From positions 248,001 through 312,000 of the forward strand of contig MU119219.1 in NCBI GenBank assembly GCA_014904845.1: a stretch of 64,000 nucleotides of DNA, written 5' to 3'. Source of the DNA: Acephala macrosclerotiorum (taxonomy: Eukaryota > Ascomycota > Leotiomycetes > Helotiales > Mollisiaceae). The translations under genes and the position numbers were made by a program. The notes beneath the pieces are model-generated. The model worked only from the letters and a program-made list of their open reading frames with translations. It ran no database searches and was not told the DNA's origin. This document shows, in pieces, positions 11,377 through 24,003 of the stretch; position 1 is the first letter of the stretch; the number at the start of each line of letters is the position of its first letter.

Positions 11377-12500
11377 CCCGTATATTTGACGAGGTTTATC
11401 GCGAAGTTAGAGGTAAGTTACGATGAGCAATTGAGAAGGAGCCTTTGTCGGGTTCTTAAGATAGGAAGTTGCCAACAAATGCGGGGAGAGCAATTTTCGC
11501 TCACAATTGGACTACCACCAACCAATTATGCTTGAAACTTCCAATTCAGTTTCCTTGCATGTTACTCCTGCACCAATGCCTAGAACATCTGGCAATATCA
11601 CCCCATCGTTTACACCTTCATACTAATCCGATCAGTAGAACGCCTGTAGAAAAGGAGCTGGCTGTCGTCACCTGAGACAATTCAGATCAACAGATCAATT
11701 CGACGAGCAGAACGGCTCCATCAAGTGCTTCTCCCCGAAAAGCCCTTTATCAAGATGCCATCTCAATCCGATCGATCTAAAAGTGAACCGCTGGTTGTTG
11801 CCTGCTGAAGCACCCCTATTCACAAGCAAATCACAAGCCCTAGCAAAGGTTCTGGCTTCGAGCTTGGGGGTTAACTTGGGGTTAATGTTAGGCTTGGGTC
11901 CGACCTGCGATGTGCAACAGATGTTTTTTGGCCAGTGAGACAGGAGGGAAGATAAAAAAGCGGAGTGAAATTCACGTGATGGTTAGAGAAATGCAGCAGT
12001 CGGGGGGTTATAAGTGTTGCCATGATGAGAAGATCTTCATAGATAGAAATGTTCGGTTGAAATTTGGGGTGTGAAGAAAAGGTGGTTGCGAAACAAGGTC
12101 GGGAGCCGAGAGAAAAGGGGTGCTGAGGACGATGGACGCAAAATAGAGTAGCCATAAAAAAGGTACGCGGTGCTACTGTTTTAATTTGAATGACGAGGAA
12201 ATCGCAGCGCAAGGAATGGTGTCAAACATTGAATATTTGCACTCGCAGGACAGAAGGTTGAGTTCCACCTTAGAGTCTTGATCACGTGTCAGATAGCACC
12301 TTGAGGGTTGGGCAGAAAGAGAGATCATCCAATCTTCTCTAAAGCCTCCATGATATCGCTATCAGGACTTGGTAACGTAAGCTGGATATTTGCATCAGAC
12401 ATTATATGAACAGGGAAGGATCAACTCAGAGCCATTTGCAAGCCTACTCTCCCAGGACGCCAAAATATCTTCGCCCAGAACCTGTAATCTCATGTTGTTT
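11377..12500. other. Intergenic between two minus-strand genes
   Basis: I see no supported gene. It should contain the promoter of the dynamin-like gene (near 11400-11700) and the 3' untranslated region of the surface-protein gene. Confidence 0.5.
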
Positions 12501-13720
12501 CTAGCCTCTTCTTGGCGCTCTAATACTGGACGTCCCATCCAATTCCACAGGCATCATCGCTTCATGATACGCAGGCGCCGGACTCCTCAAAACAGCTTCA
12601 TCAGCATGCATCTCCATCGCACCATTACTCCTCTTCTCCCTCAAAATAGCCGTCCTATCATCAATCTCATATGTATCGACTTTTGGTGAAAAGTAGCCAT
12701 ACTTATTCGGTAGCGAAGATATCTCGTTGACAGGTGCTTCGTACGGATGCACCTGATCTGCTCCGACTGGACCATTTGATGGCGGATGGTTGGTTGAGTC
12801 GAGCTTGATAGCTTCGCTCTTCTTGAACACCTGCTTCCTGCGACGAAGCCAGAAGAATATTCCGAAACCGATGAGAACTGCGACTGCGAGACCAATACCA
12901 ATTCCTGCAAGCATCCCGACTGGTACTGTGACTGTCTTCTTCTTCGCGGGCTCTGTAGTTGCCGCTGAGCTGTCTGCCGAGCCGTCTGCCGCAGTGGTGC
13001 TGGCAGCGGCACCTGCAGCATCTCCTGTTAATGTTTGTGTTCCTGTCTCGAAAGCTTTGCCAAGTGTACTGGTTTTTGTGCTTTCGAATATACTGGTTAT
13101 TGTTGTTGTTTGGGCATTCGCGGTGATGGTGGTCGTGTAGGTATCAGTTTCGACGGAGAAACGGGAGGTATCGGTCGCAGGTGGGGATGTGTAGCGATGC
13201 GCCGAAGTTTTGGAGGTAGTCGTGACATATGCCGAATTCTGCACGGCGTTTCCGCTGCACGTAGGCGTAACATGAGCACTGTCTGACATCGAACCGCAGA
13301 TTGTAGAGGTGGAACCTGAATCGACGCATTCGTCTACCCATTGCCATGTCGTCTCGAAGCCTGAGATGAGACAGACCTTTAGAACCAACTCCCCAACAAC
13401 ATAGGACATGGAGGGGGAAATTCACCAGATACACAAGTACCAACATTACATGATGGATCCATCCAAGTTTGATCGGTACAAGTACCTCTATACAACAGGC
13501 CATTTTCAGGGTAGTAACATAAACCATCTGCCTGGCAGACATCTCCTTCACTCGGCACGCAACATGACGAGTATTTCGACCCTGTGCAAGGCTCCCAAAG
13601 GTAGTCGGTCGGGATTGACCCGTCGGGGTAATAACATTGCGAGAAAGCAGAAACAAATTCAAGGTACAAAAGAATGAGTACCGGGAAAGAAACGAATGAA
13701 TACAAGCACCGCATGTTCAA
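12501..13720 (-). CDS. Single-pass Cys-rich cell-surface protein
   Basis: Two exons, 13435-13720 and 12501-13360 (intron 13361-13434, GTGTAT donor, CTCAG acceptor), give 381 residues. A signal peptide ends near residue 25. An extracellular Cys-rich module starts at QCYYPDGS and runs through EPCTGSKYSSCCVPSEGDVC to CVDSGSTSTICGSMSD. It is followed by a Ser/Thr-rich stalk, one transmembrane segment (about 244-268, VPVGMLAGIGIGLAVAVLIG) and RRRK as stop-transfer. A cytoplasmic tail of about 110 residues with several Tyr and acidic sites follows. The architecture (secreted Cys module, stalk, one helix, tail) is that of fungal WSC-like or Mid2-like sensors, but the Cys module is a different fungal family with no assigned function. 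It probably sits in the plasma membrane. Confidence 0.85.
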
Positions 13721-15679
13721 AAGAGTGTGGAGGAACGTGAAAAGAATGTATGGAGATACAAAGAAATTTAGTCGTGAAGAAATGAGACTTCATGACGGAA
13801 AGACTACTGAACCAAAGCCGAAGGATTGCTTTTGGGCGTTGAAGGTTGCCGTGCATGGCGTTCAATTCAGCCCTGTGCCAAGCTTTGGCTTGCTCCCTTC
13901 GCGATTTTGATGTCATCGATTGGAGCAGGTCTCAGGCATGGAAAACCTCCCACGAATGACTATCAGGCACGAGCGCCACTGTGCATGGTGGAAAGTGTTC
14001 AGGGGCACAAGGCTCATTCTGAAGGGGAAGAAGAAATGTTGATGATGCCTGAAAGAAGCTTAAATATCGGCAGTGGGAGCGAGCCTCGTTTGTCCAATCA
14101 ATCGCTAGGTCTGGCTGACAAAGCAGCCCCTTTCCTCACCATCTCGATACTGCTTCGGTCCAGTCTTTTCTTAGTCACTTACATCATTGAAATACACGTA
14201 TCGCTCGCTCAAATTGACTGCCTCTCCTATGACATCACCTTCGTCTGTCCTTCCTCCCAACTGATCTTTGTTCTGAGCATCAAATGATCGCACGATGCGC
14301 GCGAAGAGAGTTCATCCCTCGCACTTGCTCGGCAGTACGACAGTGAGCATTTCAGAACCCTTTAAGGTATTGTTTCAGCGATCCTTACCGTGTTCGAAAA
14401 CCTCTGTTCGGTTTTGAAAGCTCAAGGAGTCACTAATAAAGCTCTCGAGACTTCGAGGACCAGTCAGAAGTTTCTTTCAACTGCTCATCCGCAACGACGA
14501 ACAGAGCATGCAAGGTCTTGATTGTAGAAACGTGCTTCAATTCTTTCGGCCGCGATGCGTGAACATGGTTGAAAGAATTCTTACAGTAAAGTTGTCAAAG
14601 ACAACAACTGAATACTTTGACGCTGGTCCTGCAATTGCCAAGTTAGAGGGCGAAGTTTTGTCTACCTCGCTGCATATTGCCAAGCCAATGCCTACTGAGC
14701 CCTGTCCGCATTTCTCAACATGTGGATCAACTCTGCTTGTGGAGGCAACAGACAGTTCGAGACTCGATAAGCAGCCATTATTTTCATCAATAGTACGTAC
14801 ACCGGTCAACTCCTGGACGTGTCCTGGCATGGATACGGTGCTGTAGAGACTCCGATTGACACAGCATCTCTGACGCATCGGAATGTGAGAAGACGAACTG
14901 GTATGTTGCGAAAAGTGGAGGATCGTCAACAACTACCTCTAACTCAACAGCGGCAAGCGATGCGGAGGATTGCGGAGGGCAGGAGACCTGTGCAAGGGCA
15001 CAAACCTCGACCTTAAGGGCAGAGGGCATGGGAAACCAAGACAGAGATGGATAGGAATTGTGAGGTAGGACGAAGCTGTCTGGCTAAACAAATTCGACGT
15101 AAGATGTCAGAGAAGTTCACTGCTTTCTTGCTTGCAATGGCAACAGGAACCGTTCCCTGTACTTTCACATTGAAAGCTACGCCTTTTCTTGGAATTCCTA
15201 GCGTTACAAAGCGAGCCTCTAGCTGTGTTATTTTGCCGGCCACGATGGCGCTTGCCTAATTTGGGGAGCGACCCCGCGCACCCAAGACCTCCTCGTCCAC
15301 AAACCAAAACTTCACAACAACACACACTTCAACTCAACTCAAGAAACTTAAGGTCATCAACGCTTTCAACGCGTTTATTGATCGACTTCGCATATCAGAT
15401 ATCATCTGTCCCGAGTCAACTCCGTCTGGATTGCCTTATTTTCACGTCCGAGGTCCCTGCCATTCTCGTCCCACTCACCCCGAGTACCTGGCTGATTTTC
15501 GCAAGGAGAATCTTCATGTCTCGTTCCTTCTACGTTCTCTAAGTTACGCGTCCAACTAGAGTAGCTGTGGACAGAGCAGCAACGCGTCCGTAACCCCGCC
15601 TTCTTTACGTACCTGCGAAGTCAAATCTAACCTTTCGAGTAGGAGCATCCTGTCTTGAAGTTCACAGTCGTCGTTCAAA
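13721..15679. other. Gene-poor intergenic stretch
   Basis: About 2 kb in which I recognise no gene. Several open frames of 60-150 codons occur on both strands without protein-family features. The right end is the promoter of the 2EXR gene; pyrimidine-rich and TCAACTCAACTC-like leader sequence lies near 15325-15345. Confidence 0.5.
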
Positions 15680-16633
15680 ATGTCTAGACCAATTCTGCAA
15701 CAATATCTAGAGCTTCGCCTAATGTCTTCGAATGACAAGGACGAATCGAACACAGCTTGCACGTCCTTCACCTGCTTCTTAAAACTTCCACTTGAGTTTC
15801 GTCTCCGAGTTTGGAAGGCGACCTCTTTTCACCCTCGAAATGTCGACATTTGGAATGATGCCATAATCATCGGTCTTACCACACTGATTGGAGGCCCCGT
15901 AACAAGAGAGATCGATACCAGTCTGCCTTGCTACAAATCTACCTCCCTACATCCAGCTGTGCTCCACTGCTGCCACGAGTCTCGTCAAGAAGGCCTCAAG
16001 CATTACAAGCTCGACTTTGGTGTCGTTTACCGCTTCGAGAATGGTGGTTTGACAGTGACCAAGGATGCGCGAATTTACGTCAATTGGGGAGCGGACACAA
16101 TCTGTGTGATGGATACGCACAACTATAACCCAGCAAGATTTCGAGATCTCTTGTCAATTGTTAAAGGCAAGGACTTGCATTCCATGGCGTTTGCGGTGGG
16201 TATCGAATGGGCAACTCAGGATCTGCCTCTTTTGCTACGCCAAACCCAACTTCCTCCGTCATCATGGGTCTTTGCTTGCCGCGCTGATATTGGCGATATC
16301 ATCCTATTCCCTTCTATCTATTTAGATTCTAATGGGAACCGACCTCCAGTAACCTTGACCAGAAAGCTTCTTCTTGGATCCAAGGGAATGACCATGCAGT
16401 GGGAGGACTTCACCAATACTTTCGATTGTATCCAAAATCATGTTCAGCACTTTAGAGACATGGTCCTGGACGAGGTAGCAGGGGATGATTACGAGCAGCA
16501 GCCGGCTCACGTGTACTCTGGCAAGGGCTCGCAACTGATCCTGAAGCCAAAGCCTGAGATCAAGGTCTGCGACGTGTCCTATGACTTTCTTTACGAGGGC
16601 AAAAGAGAAGAAAGTAGAAGAGCGTCTGCCTGA
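15680..16633 (+). CDS. 2EXR-domain protein, intact copy
   Basis: A single exon of 317 residues begins at ATG 15680. The 2EXR-type fungal domain is visible: FLKLPLEFRLRVWK (about residue 34), HPRNVDIW, then PAVLHCCHESRQEGLKHYKL (about 94-113) and the late strand ARIYVNWGADTICVM. A second region contains DIILFPSIYLDS and a helical end. The family is abundant and lineage-specific in ascomycetes and has no proven biochemical function. There are no signal peptide or membrane segments. Two decayed relatives on the same strand follow within 5 kb. Confidence 0.85.
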   Translation: MSRPILQQYLELRLMSSNDKDESNTACTSFTCFLKLPLEFRLRVWKATSFHPRNVDIWNDAIIIGLTTLIGGPVTREIDTSLPCYKSTSLHPAVLHCCHESRQEGLKHYKLDFGVVYRFENGGLTVTKDARIYVNWGADTICVMDTHNYNPARFRDLLSIVKGKDLHSMAFAVGIEWATQDLPLLLRQTQLPPSSWVFACRADIGDIILFPSIYLDSNGNRPPVTLTRKLLLGSKGMTMQWEDFTNTFDCIQNHVQHFRDMVLDEVAGDDYEQQPAHVYSGKGSQLILKPKPEIKVCDVSYDFLYEGKREESRRASA

Positions 16634-17841
16634 TGGATTGATTCATTTCAGCGCTTCGAGAACATAGGAATTGGTGTTCGTGCGTAGGTGTACCAATATA
16701 TGGCAGATGCGAGAACTTGCATTTGCATTTGCATATGCAGCCGGTCAATCTGGGGAATGGCTTTGAATGGGACTATTTTCATAGGGCTTAATTGGAGATG
16801 AGTACATTAGGTAGTCATTTACATTGCTTTTAGAATATTTATCTTCTAGATCAGGATTCATGCTAGTAGCTTCCTCTCGTGCAATGAGCATGTGGCTTGT
16901 ACCAACGACTAAGATTGCCACATCAAACTCTTTCCTTTGACTTTCAATATTCGTCCAGTGTTAATTGTTGCGATATGCCTCACCTTAAATGCCCCTCCCT
17001 TCACTCTACAAGTTCAAGAGGAGGTCGAATCGTTCGGACACTAACAGACTCTCCATGCAAACCCCCCTACGAAAAATGCCGTACTTTGGTGGCGATAAGT
17101 ACATTGAGTTCTATCTTCCATAGGACTTAAGAGTTCTCTAGCAGATTGCATTAACCACAACTCGATTAATCCTCCTATTCATGTCGATTGCTGCACAAAG
17201 TTTGTCATATGATCATGGGTCTGTAGTTCCAAACACTTGAACGCTCAATTAGCGCAGGTGTATGAAAGTTCTTCAAAAAAAAAACCCCTCCCCAATTTTT
17301 GGAACGAGTGTTGAAAAAATACCGCAAGCTTGTATAAAGCAATTCATTCTTTCAAAGAGAAGGCTACGAGCCTCAAATTCTTTAGGTGTCGAGGGACATT
17401 TTGCGTGCACGGACCTACATCTCCATCCTCTTCCGCACTCCAAAAATCTGCGCAACCCTACGAACAACGACGACAATCCTCTTTGTAAACTTTTCTTTGC
17501 TAAAGAGAATAGAATTGCAAGGACTTATCAAACGCCTTGGGTGCGCGGTATACCGGGTTTTCGCGGACATCATTGCCTGCCTTCGAGCTCAATTTCAGTG
17601 TTCAATCTAGTATGTTAATAAATGTAAGAATCCTCCAAATACTCTACTGACTTTAATCAGGTTTCCTAATATCTCCTTCGGTCTCCAGAAACGTGCGATT
17701 CTGCACAAGCTGGGTTCCGTTTTCGGAAGTGACAAAGTTCGACTATCAAGCCAGCCTTTCCGCAAACTTAACGACCAAGCGATTACCAAGCAACACTCAG
17801 CTCTGTCCTTCTTCCTTCCTCTACTCGGCCAAACTTCCCAA
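16634..17841. other. Intergenic, nothing recognised
   Basis: No gene supported. It separates the intact 2EXR gene from its first decayed copy and probably holds the ancestral promoter of that copy. Confidence 0.5.
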
Positions 17842-18672
17842 CATGTTGTTGGATGCGAACACTCCGAAGTCGATGGCTTCAAAACCAGTCGACGCGAACC
17901 TCGTTGGTACCCAAATCTCAGAGCAAAGCGCAACCGGACCCAGTACAGCTGCAGCTTCACCTTACACCACATTCACCTGCTCCCCAAAGCTCCTGATAAA
18001 GTATAGAGGATTATATGCTTCAAGACTCGCAATGTGGATATCTGGATTGAAGAGGCGAGCTTGGGTTACCGATTCGACGAAACCTTTCGCTATTACATCT
18101 CGACTTGCCCAATTCCGGTAACGTTGCAAATCTGCAAGCTATCTAGGGCCGAAGGATTGAGATATTACGAATTATATTTTGCAACTAGCAAAACATTTGA
18201 TTGTAGTTCACGGTTGGGGAAGCGTCGTGGTGCTTTTGCAACGTCTTCGGGGGCGAAAATCTACATCAATTGGTACGTTGATTGAGTCTGCGTCATGGAA
18301 ACTCGCACTATATGTCCAGGAAAAGATGAAATAGATCCGCTCTTTACTTTATGCCAGAAGAACAATCTCCAGTTCATGGCTTTCCCCGTGGATCTCCAAT
18401 TTGAAGGAGAGGTTAATGGTGAGCCGCACTTCGGGAGGAAGAACGACTGGGAACTTATGGCAGCTGAACCCTGGAAATCTGGAGTCAAACAACTCATTCT
18501 CTTCCCATCCCTAGGAGACTCCACCTGTCAAGAGTTGGGTTTGCGCACTCTTGCCCACCGTATTCTCTCCTCTGGCGAGGCACTTGAGTTCGATGACTCG
18601 TTTGTCAACTCTTCATGGGCGAGCCAGGATATCAAGACCAAGTTGGGTCAACGCAAGCGAGACGTTCTATAA
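17842..18672 (+). pseudogene. Decayed 2EXR copy (second in the array)
   Basis: An ATG at 17842 opens a frame reaching FTCSPKLLIKY at about 17980, matching the FTCFLKLPLEF region of the intact gene. The match then moves to another frame at KTRNVDIWIEEASLG (about 18025-18070, compare HPRNVDIW). It continues as ICKLSRAEGLRYYELYF and KIYINWYVD, hits an in-frame TGA at about 18283-18285, and resumes in the same frame as VCVMETRT, later GVKQLILFPSL. The order of blocks is the same as in the intact copy. One frameshift and one stop are therefore enough to explain its state, so decay may be recent. Confidence 0.75.
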
Positions 18673-20237
18673 CGGATAGCATACGAGGATCCGCCGGAAG
18701 AAGAAGCAGCAAGCAAGGGTTCTACTTCCAGCCAAACAAAGGGATCAAGAGTAGCCAAAACCACATGCCACCTCGAAATTCGCACATACGATCTGGTAAT
18801 CCACAAAGTTAAAGGAAGGGAAAACTGGGTAAATGAGGGAGCAGAAAATTCTCTGTAGGAAAGCAACGGAGCTGTCAAGTTTGGAAGTCGAGGCGAAGGA
18901 CTCAACTTCTGATTCCGATTTCGGACGCGACTGCCATGAATAATGGAAGCCAGAACATCTCGACCGAGCAGAGTGTGAACCCCGTACATAATGTTCTTTA
19001 GGAAAAGGGCGAAGGAAGGGTACACACAGAATTCTGGGCAAGTGTTTCGAGGACGGCCGAACGATGACATCATCAACAGCACAAAATTCTAAGGCTGCCC
19101 ATGCTTGGTCTTTGAATACTTTGGAAACGAGGTTAATGGTGCGAGATGATCCGATGGAAGCAAGAATGCTGTGGTGGCAATGCTTCCATTTCTCATCAGA
19201 ATGTATTCTAGCTGAGCAGATAAAAATAATTTCTTAAACTCGAACTTTTTCAAAACCGCTGTGTATCTTAGTATTATGACTAGTGGATTTGATTGAACCA
19301 CTTTTATCAAAATCTGAAGTACTTGATGTACCAGCACAAGAAAGGGTGCAATTTCGACATTGGTAAATACAAGCTTCGCTGAAGACGGTTAGAGCGAAGC
19401 ACCTCGCTTAATTCCATACCTCCTTGATCGCTCCTTCCCACTTCTAACTTCATGTCTTCTTCACACCACAACCACCACACCAAAAAGAAGGAAAATAGGC
19501 CAATCTCTCTCCTGCCCTTAGTGGATACAAGTCTCTCTTGAAATGACCAGCACGATCAGAACTGCTTCTTAAGCCCAACTTCCTCCTAGATTCCACCACT
19601 TCTTCCCCATAATCTTTCAGCACTCCAACACGACCACGACGCGAACAACTTCAAGAGTTTCTCACAACGTGATTCTGTTTGGCTCGGAAAGGGCGTTGCG
19701 ACTCGGATCAATCACATCGTCGCCTTCAAAGCTCGCTGAAGTTGACTTCGAGGCCACCTTCAATCCTTGTGAGTATCTCAGATCTAAGAATCCATGGCCC
19801 TCCTTTTATCTTCGACTTAACACAATCCTACTAGAATCTAGGCCGCGACGTTTGTGCGCGACGAGCCCAAGAATCAACACAGCCTTCCCAATCTCGAGAT
19901 TCGAGAAGTCTCAATACTCGATTTTCTTCTGACACGTTGTGTAGCGTAGCAAACTCGTCTCGGACTTCACGTCTGCGAAAACAAACGATTGCGATCGATC
20001 TACACAGGATCACACGCTCGACTTCACCAATTCGAACCCTCCTCGTCTGAATCTCTGTCAACAAAATATTTCAACTCCGTGCCTTCCAGTCTCCTGGATC
20101 CAGTCAGGCATCATATCAAACGTAGGAGATGAGTTTGACAGAATCGAAGACGATCATCAAATCCTCAAGCAATATCTGAGACAGCAAAAGTTTCCTTTAA
20201 ACCCCACCGTTATCACTGGGCAACCCACTAAATATAC
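18673..20237. other. Intergenic, nothing recognised
   Basis: I see no supported gene or RNA. Small open frames near 18650-19080 and 19670-19930 lack family features and look like chance or remnant sequence. Confidence 0.5.
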
Positions 20238-21122
20238 CAGCTTCCCCTGGAGCTATGTCTGAAGATATGTGGACCGTATCATTCCATGGCCGAAATATCG
20301 ATATATGGACCGATGAAATTTGTTTCTCCAATATCCGTGACAATTACCCAGAAAATTATCACCCTACTTCATGGCCACTTGTCCTCTACCTGCTATACTT
20401 CATTGCTGCCAGGAGTCAAGGGAGGAGGCACTCAAACACTTTAAGCTTGACTTTGCGTCTGTCTTCCATTTCAAGACCACAGCACGCTCAGGTTTGGCGT
20501 TTATCTGCAGGCTAAGAATCTACATCATTTGGTCAGCAGATACAGTCTGTGTCGTCAACGTTGAGTGTGAGCACGAGCATATTATCCAGGAGCTGTTCTC
20601 TATCTGCAAGAAGAACAAACTCCGTTCTATGGCTTTCGGGCTAGAGTTCGAATGAAGTACCGGGGACTGGCCTGAGACTGGGTGGGTTAGACGCAATACA
20701 GAGTCTTCAGTTTGCGACCATAGACCATGGACATTGGGGGTGCAGGGGCTCATCTTGTTTCCGAGTCTCAAGCGCTATTTGGATGGCAAAAGCGATTTCA
20801 CATTTCGACAGAGCCTAAGACCATTATGGGAGCCATAAGGGACGAAAGTCATTGAGTTGAGAGACACTTTCGGCGAATTCGATTGTATCGCCGAGTATGT
20901 GGAGGAGGGCATGGATATTGTCAAGGAGGCAATGGAACAGGAGCGGTATGAGAAGAAGGTGGCCCATGATTCAACCAAAGGCACCCCAGTGGAGGAGGGG
21001 AGGACATTCCACAGATAGTGGCTCGAGGTATTGTTCTTTACCCAGCTAGAGCACGAGAGAAGTCGGTTGAGACAAAAGGTTGAATTGGACTTTCTGGGAA
21101 GCAGTTGCTGTGTCTCTGTCAA
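20238..21122 (+). pseudogene. Decayed 2EXR copy (third in the array)
   Basis: Blocks of the 2EXR family follow in order but in different frames. LPLELCLKI is near 20240-20270, then HGRNIDIWTDEI in a second frame. PAILHCCQESREEALKHFKL, IYIIWSADTVCVV and NKLRSMAFGLEFE follow, ending at TGA 20653-20655. Further on are LGVQGLILFPSL (about 20733) and LRDTFGEFDCIAEYVEEGMD (about 20860-20920). The last corresponds to the TNTFDCIQNHVQHF region of the intact gene. Several frameshifts and stops make it clearly non-functional, and it is more degraded than the second copy. Confidence 0.75.
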
Positions 21123-21839
21123 TGGAAAGTAGAAGTGGGAGGCAGTGCATCGACTTGGTGGCCAAAGGTGATGATATGAGAATGGTTAGTTATGAGTAAA
21201 CAACGTGTGGTGCGTACGAATGATATGTAAGAGTGAGTTGGCTCTCTGCAAAATCACTTTCTTTCATATTAAGAAGAATGTAGCTAGCTTCGAGCAATAG
21301 TTACACCATAATGGAACATGGAATTCAGATCAAATATGATAGCAAGAACTTATAATCACTTGCAGGTTCAATATAATGCCTTATCGTGAAGCCAGGACAT
21401 CGTAAAACGGTACGTACTATTCCCCTCTCCGATTGCCCCACGGGAAATAGGACTTTGGCACTTACCAAAAGTCGTCCTCTCTAGCCGGACATTGTAGTAC
21501 TTGCGAAGCTGGAGTCGGGAATGTGCACCGTCTAACTCCTACAGCTAGCCTTGCCGCTACTATTAAATTCTGCAACGAAACGAATATTCTCGGCGAAGCC
21601 AAATTGTCCAATAGATGTCTGGGACGGCATTCGCATTAGACACCGATGCAAGATGGTCATACTAGCAAATGAGGAAAGAACTATGCTACCACTCTCCCAG
21701 CTTCCAAGTGTTCTTTCCTCGCAAGAAGAATGTGATTGGGTTCGAGAATTTACTTGTCGGCCACAAAACATGCATTTCAATGAAGAATCACCTACTCACA
21801 AAATTCTTCAGTTTCACTTTAACCCTTCTCAGCTAATCC
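21123..21839. other. Intergenic, nothing recognised
   Basis: No supported gene. It contains the 3' region of the amine oxidase, which is on the minus strand. Confidence 0.5.
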
Positions 21840-23374
21840 CTATAGCTTCGCAACATTTCTCCTCCCACCCAAACTCTCAATCACTTCTCTCGCCCCCCGA
21901 ACCCCACTCCTAACAGCCCCCTCCATATATCCCCCCCATACTTGACCTGTTTCTGTCCCCACAAAATATAAATTCCCTACCCCCTCCGCCAACTTACTCC
22001 CCATGCTACTCAACACCCCCGGCCCCATGACCGGACACGGCGCCCCCTTACTAAACTCCTCTTTCGTCCATTCTTGTTCAAAAACTTCCACTGGATGGTA
22101 TACCAATTCCTTAACTTGATCTTTTTGTTCTTGAGTGTTTTGAGTAGCTGCGAAGAGACGATAGACTTGAGATAGGATTTGGGAACGACGTTCATGTTGT
22201 GGTAATTTTGACCATTGGGCACCGGGCGCGCCGGTGATGAAGCAAGTTAGGGAGTACTGGCCGTCAATGGCCATGGATGTGTCGCGGAGAACGCAGGCGG
22301 GCGTTTGGTAGGAGATTGCAAGGCCGCAGGCTTTTAGGCCGGAGGGTAGGGAGGTCCACCAGGGAGAGTTATAGCAGAGGATTATTTTGGAGTAGTAGCC
22401 GAGTGTTGTGGATGTGGTGACAGTGAGCTTATCGCCGTAGAGTGGAGGAGTGAAGGCGATGTCTTGGTAGAGAGGGGTTGGGATGCTGAGGATCAACTTC
22501 TTGGACTTGAACGTGAGACCAGTGCAAGTGGTGACGGTGACGAGTGAAGGGGTGTCGGTTATGGAGGTGACGGGCTGGGAGAGGTGAACCGACTTTGGGC
22601 GCAGGAGGGTGGCGAGATTGAGTGCGATGGATTGTGTTCCTGGGCTGTCAGCACATTTCTCTTGCAAAGTTGGTTGGAAAATACCTTTTCTGAACCTCAA
22701 ATACTGACCACCACCCTTCTGATCAGAACGAAGCGTCTTCAATCCTCCACCTTTCCCATTGTACTCGATGAAGTATTGAGCACTCAACTCGGTAGCCTCG
22801 ACACCAAGCATTACTCGGCTCCAGATCCTAATCATCTCAATCGTCTTCTGAGATCCACCTTTACTGATCACAAATTGCTCGAGACTCATCTGATCATAGT
22901 CCTCCGTGCTTCCAGTCCTCGACCCATACGCAACAGACAGATCATGAATCATATCTCTAATCCTCTCTAAATCCGTAACGTTTGCCTCGGTAAACTACCC
23001 AGCATCAGCCCTCATTTCACTCTTTCATATTTCAGTCAAAATACCTTCGGGCTCGTCCCATAAGGAAAAGTATGCGTCTCCCCATCCTTATCTTGAAAAA
23101 TACAGTCCCCATCCGTATTCTGCTGTAGAAGCTCAATCCCAAATTTCTGCGTCAAAGCATAGATATGCGATTGATTGGTATCATTTGTCCACGCAGCTCC
23201 GATATCAACACTTCCTTTCCCATTCGCGAGAGGGACACTCCACGTCTTTCCCCCGACGCGGTTTCGTGCTTCGAGCACGATGCATGAAAGACCGGCTTGC
23301 TGGACATCGTAGGCTGCTTGGAGACCGCTGAGGCCCGCGCCAACGACGATGACGTCGTATATCTTTGAAGACAT
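21840..23374 (-). CDS. Flavin-dependent amine oxidase
   Basis: Three exons, 23045-23374, 22685-22994 and 21840-22639, give 479 residues. The 45-nt second intron (22640-22684) is a multiple of three and stays open. It has a GTATTT donor, GCTGAC branch and CAG acceptor, and its removal restores the family motif RKGTQS. ATG 23374 is chosen because it directly precedes the FAD Rossmann motif DVIVVGAGLSGLQAAYDV. Further motifs are EARNRVGGKTWS, the DIGAAW site, and the C-terminal FAD-binding block FVGTETGQVWGGYMEGA. The family (monoamine/polyamine oxidase-like) oxidises amines to imines with FAD and O2, releasing H2O2. There is no signal peptide. A peroxisomal SKL end is absent (ends AKL; a PTS1-like AKL is possible). 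The substrate is unknown. Confidence 0.9.
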
Positions 23375-24003
23375 GATTGTGTTAATCAATTGAGTTCAGG
23401 AAGCTTTGTGATTGGGAGGAATCCAAAAGTTTCTTTTAAGATATTGTGAATTCGATCTCCCCACTTAGGGCTGCAATCCTCGGACCATTCAAGCTCTAGC
23501 CCTGCGGCCAATCTCGTCGCGCAGAAAGGCAGAGTACTAAGCCGCGCGCATCGGCGTATCCTGCTTCCCCAAGAGTGAGTTCTAGAACAAGAGTACTTGA
23601 ATGGAAAGATTATTGTAAGTTGGTTGAGTAAGGCTCAAGAAAATTCAAAAGTGGGAGGTTTTGAAGGTATTCGGGATCACTTACCCAGGATAGCGCATGG
23701 TGGCGGGGTTGACTCCGCCGAGATCGACCGCTCTTGATTGAAAGTACTGCGATAAAACTACTTGCCGACGCTAAGCGTCCCCTATCTCCCACTATTCAAA
23801 GCTTCATCGTTGAGAGCTATGATTTTGTGTTGTAAGCCAAGATCTTGTTGACGCTCTTCTGGTTGTCGTCGGCATCGACGATAATATTCATACTGTATAT
23901 AAACTCAAGCTAGAAGAGGAATTGACATAAATCATCATCACAATCACCCTTACAATTCCATCAAACCCCAGTATCAATCAATCGATCAATCTCCATTAAC
24001 AAC
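23375..24003. other. Divergent promoter region between amine oxidase and dioxygenase
   Basis: The amine oxidase runs left and the dioxygenase right from this 629-bp region, so they could share control elements. A TATA box for the right-hand gene is listed separately. No coding sequence recognised. Confidence 0.5.
23896..23903 (+). promoter_or_regulatory. TATA box of the dioxygenase gene
   Basis: TATATAAA lies about 100 bases before the ATG at 24004, followed by a leader rich in ATCA/CAATC repeats. Confidence 0.5.

Noticed and set aside
13826..14846. Open frames of 110-150 codons in the 13.7-15.7 kb gap
   Set aside because: No family features, no good start contexts or splice signals, and overlapping alternatives on the other strand.
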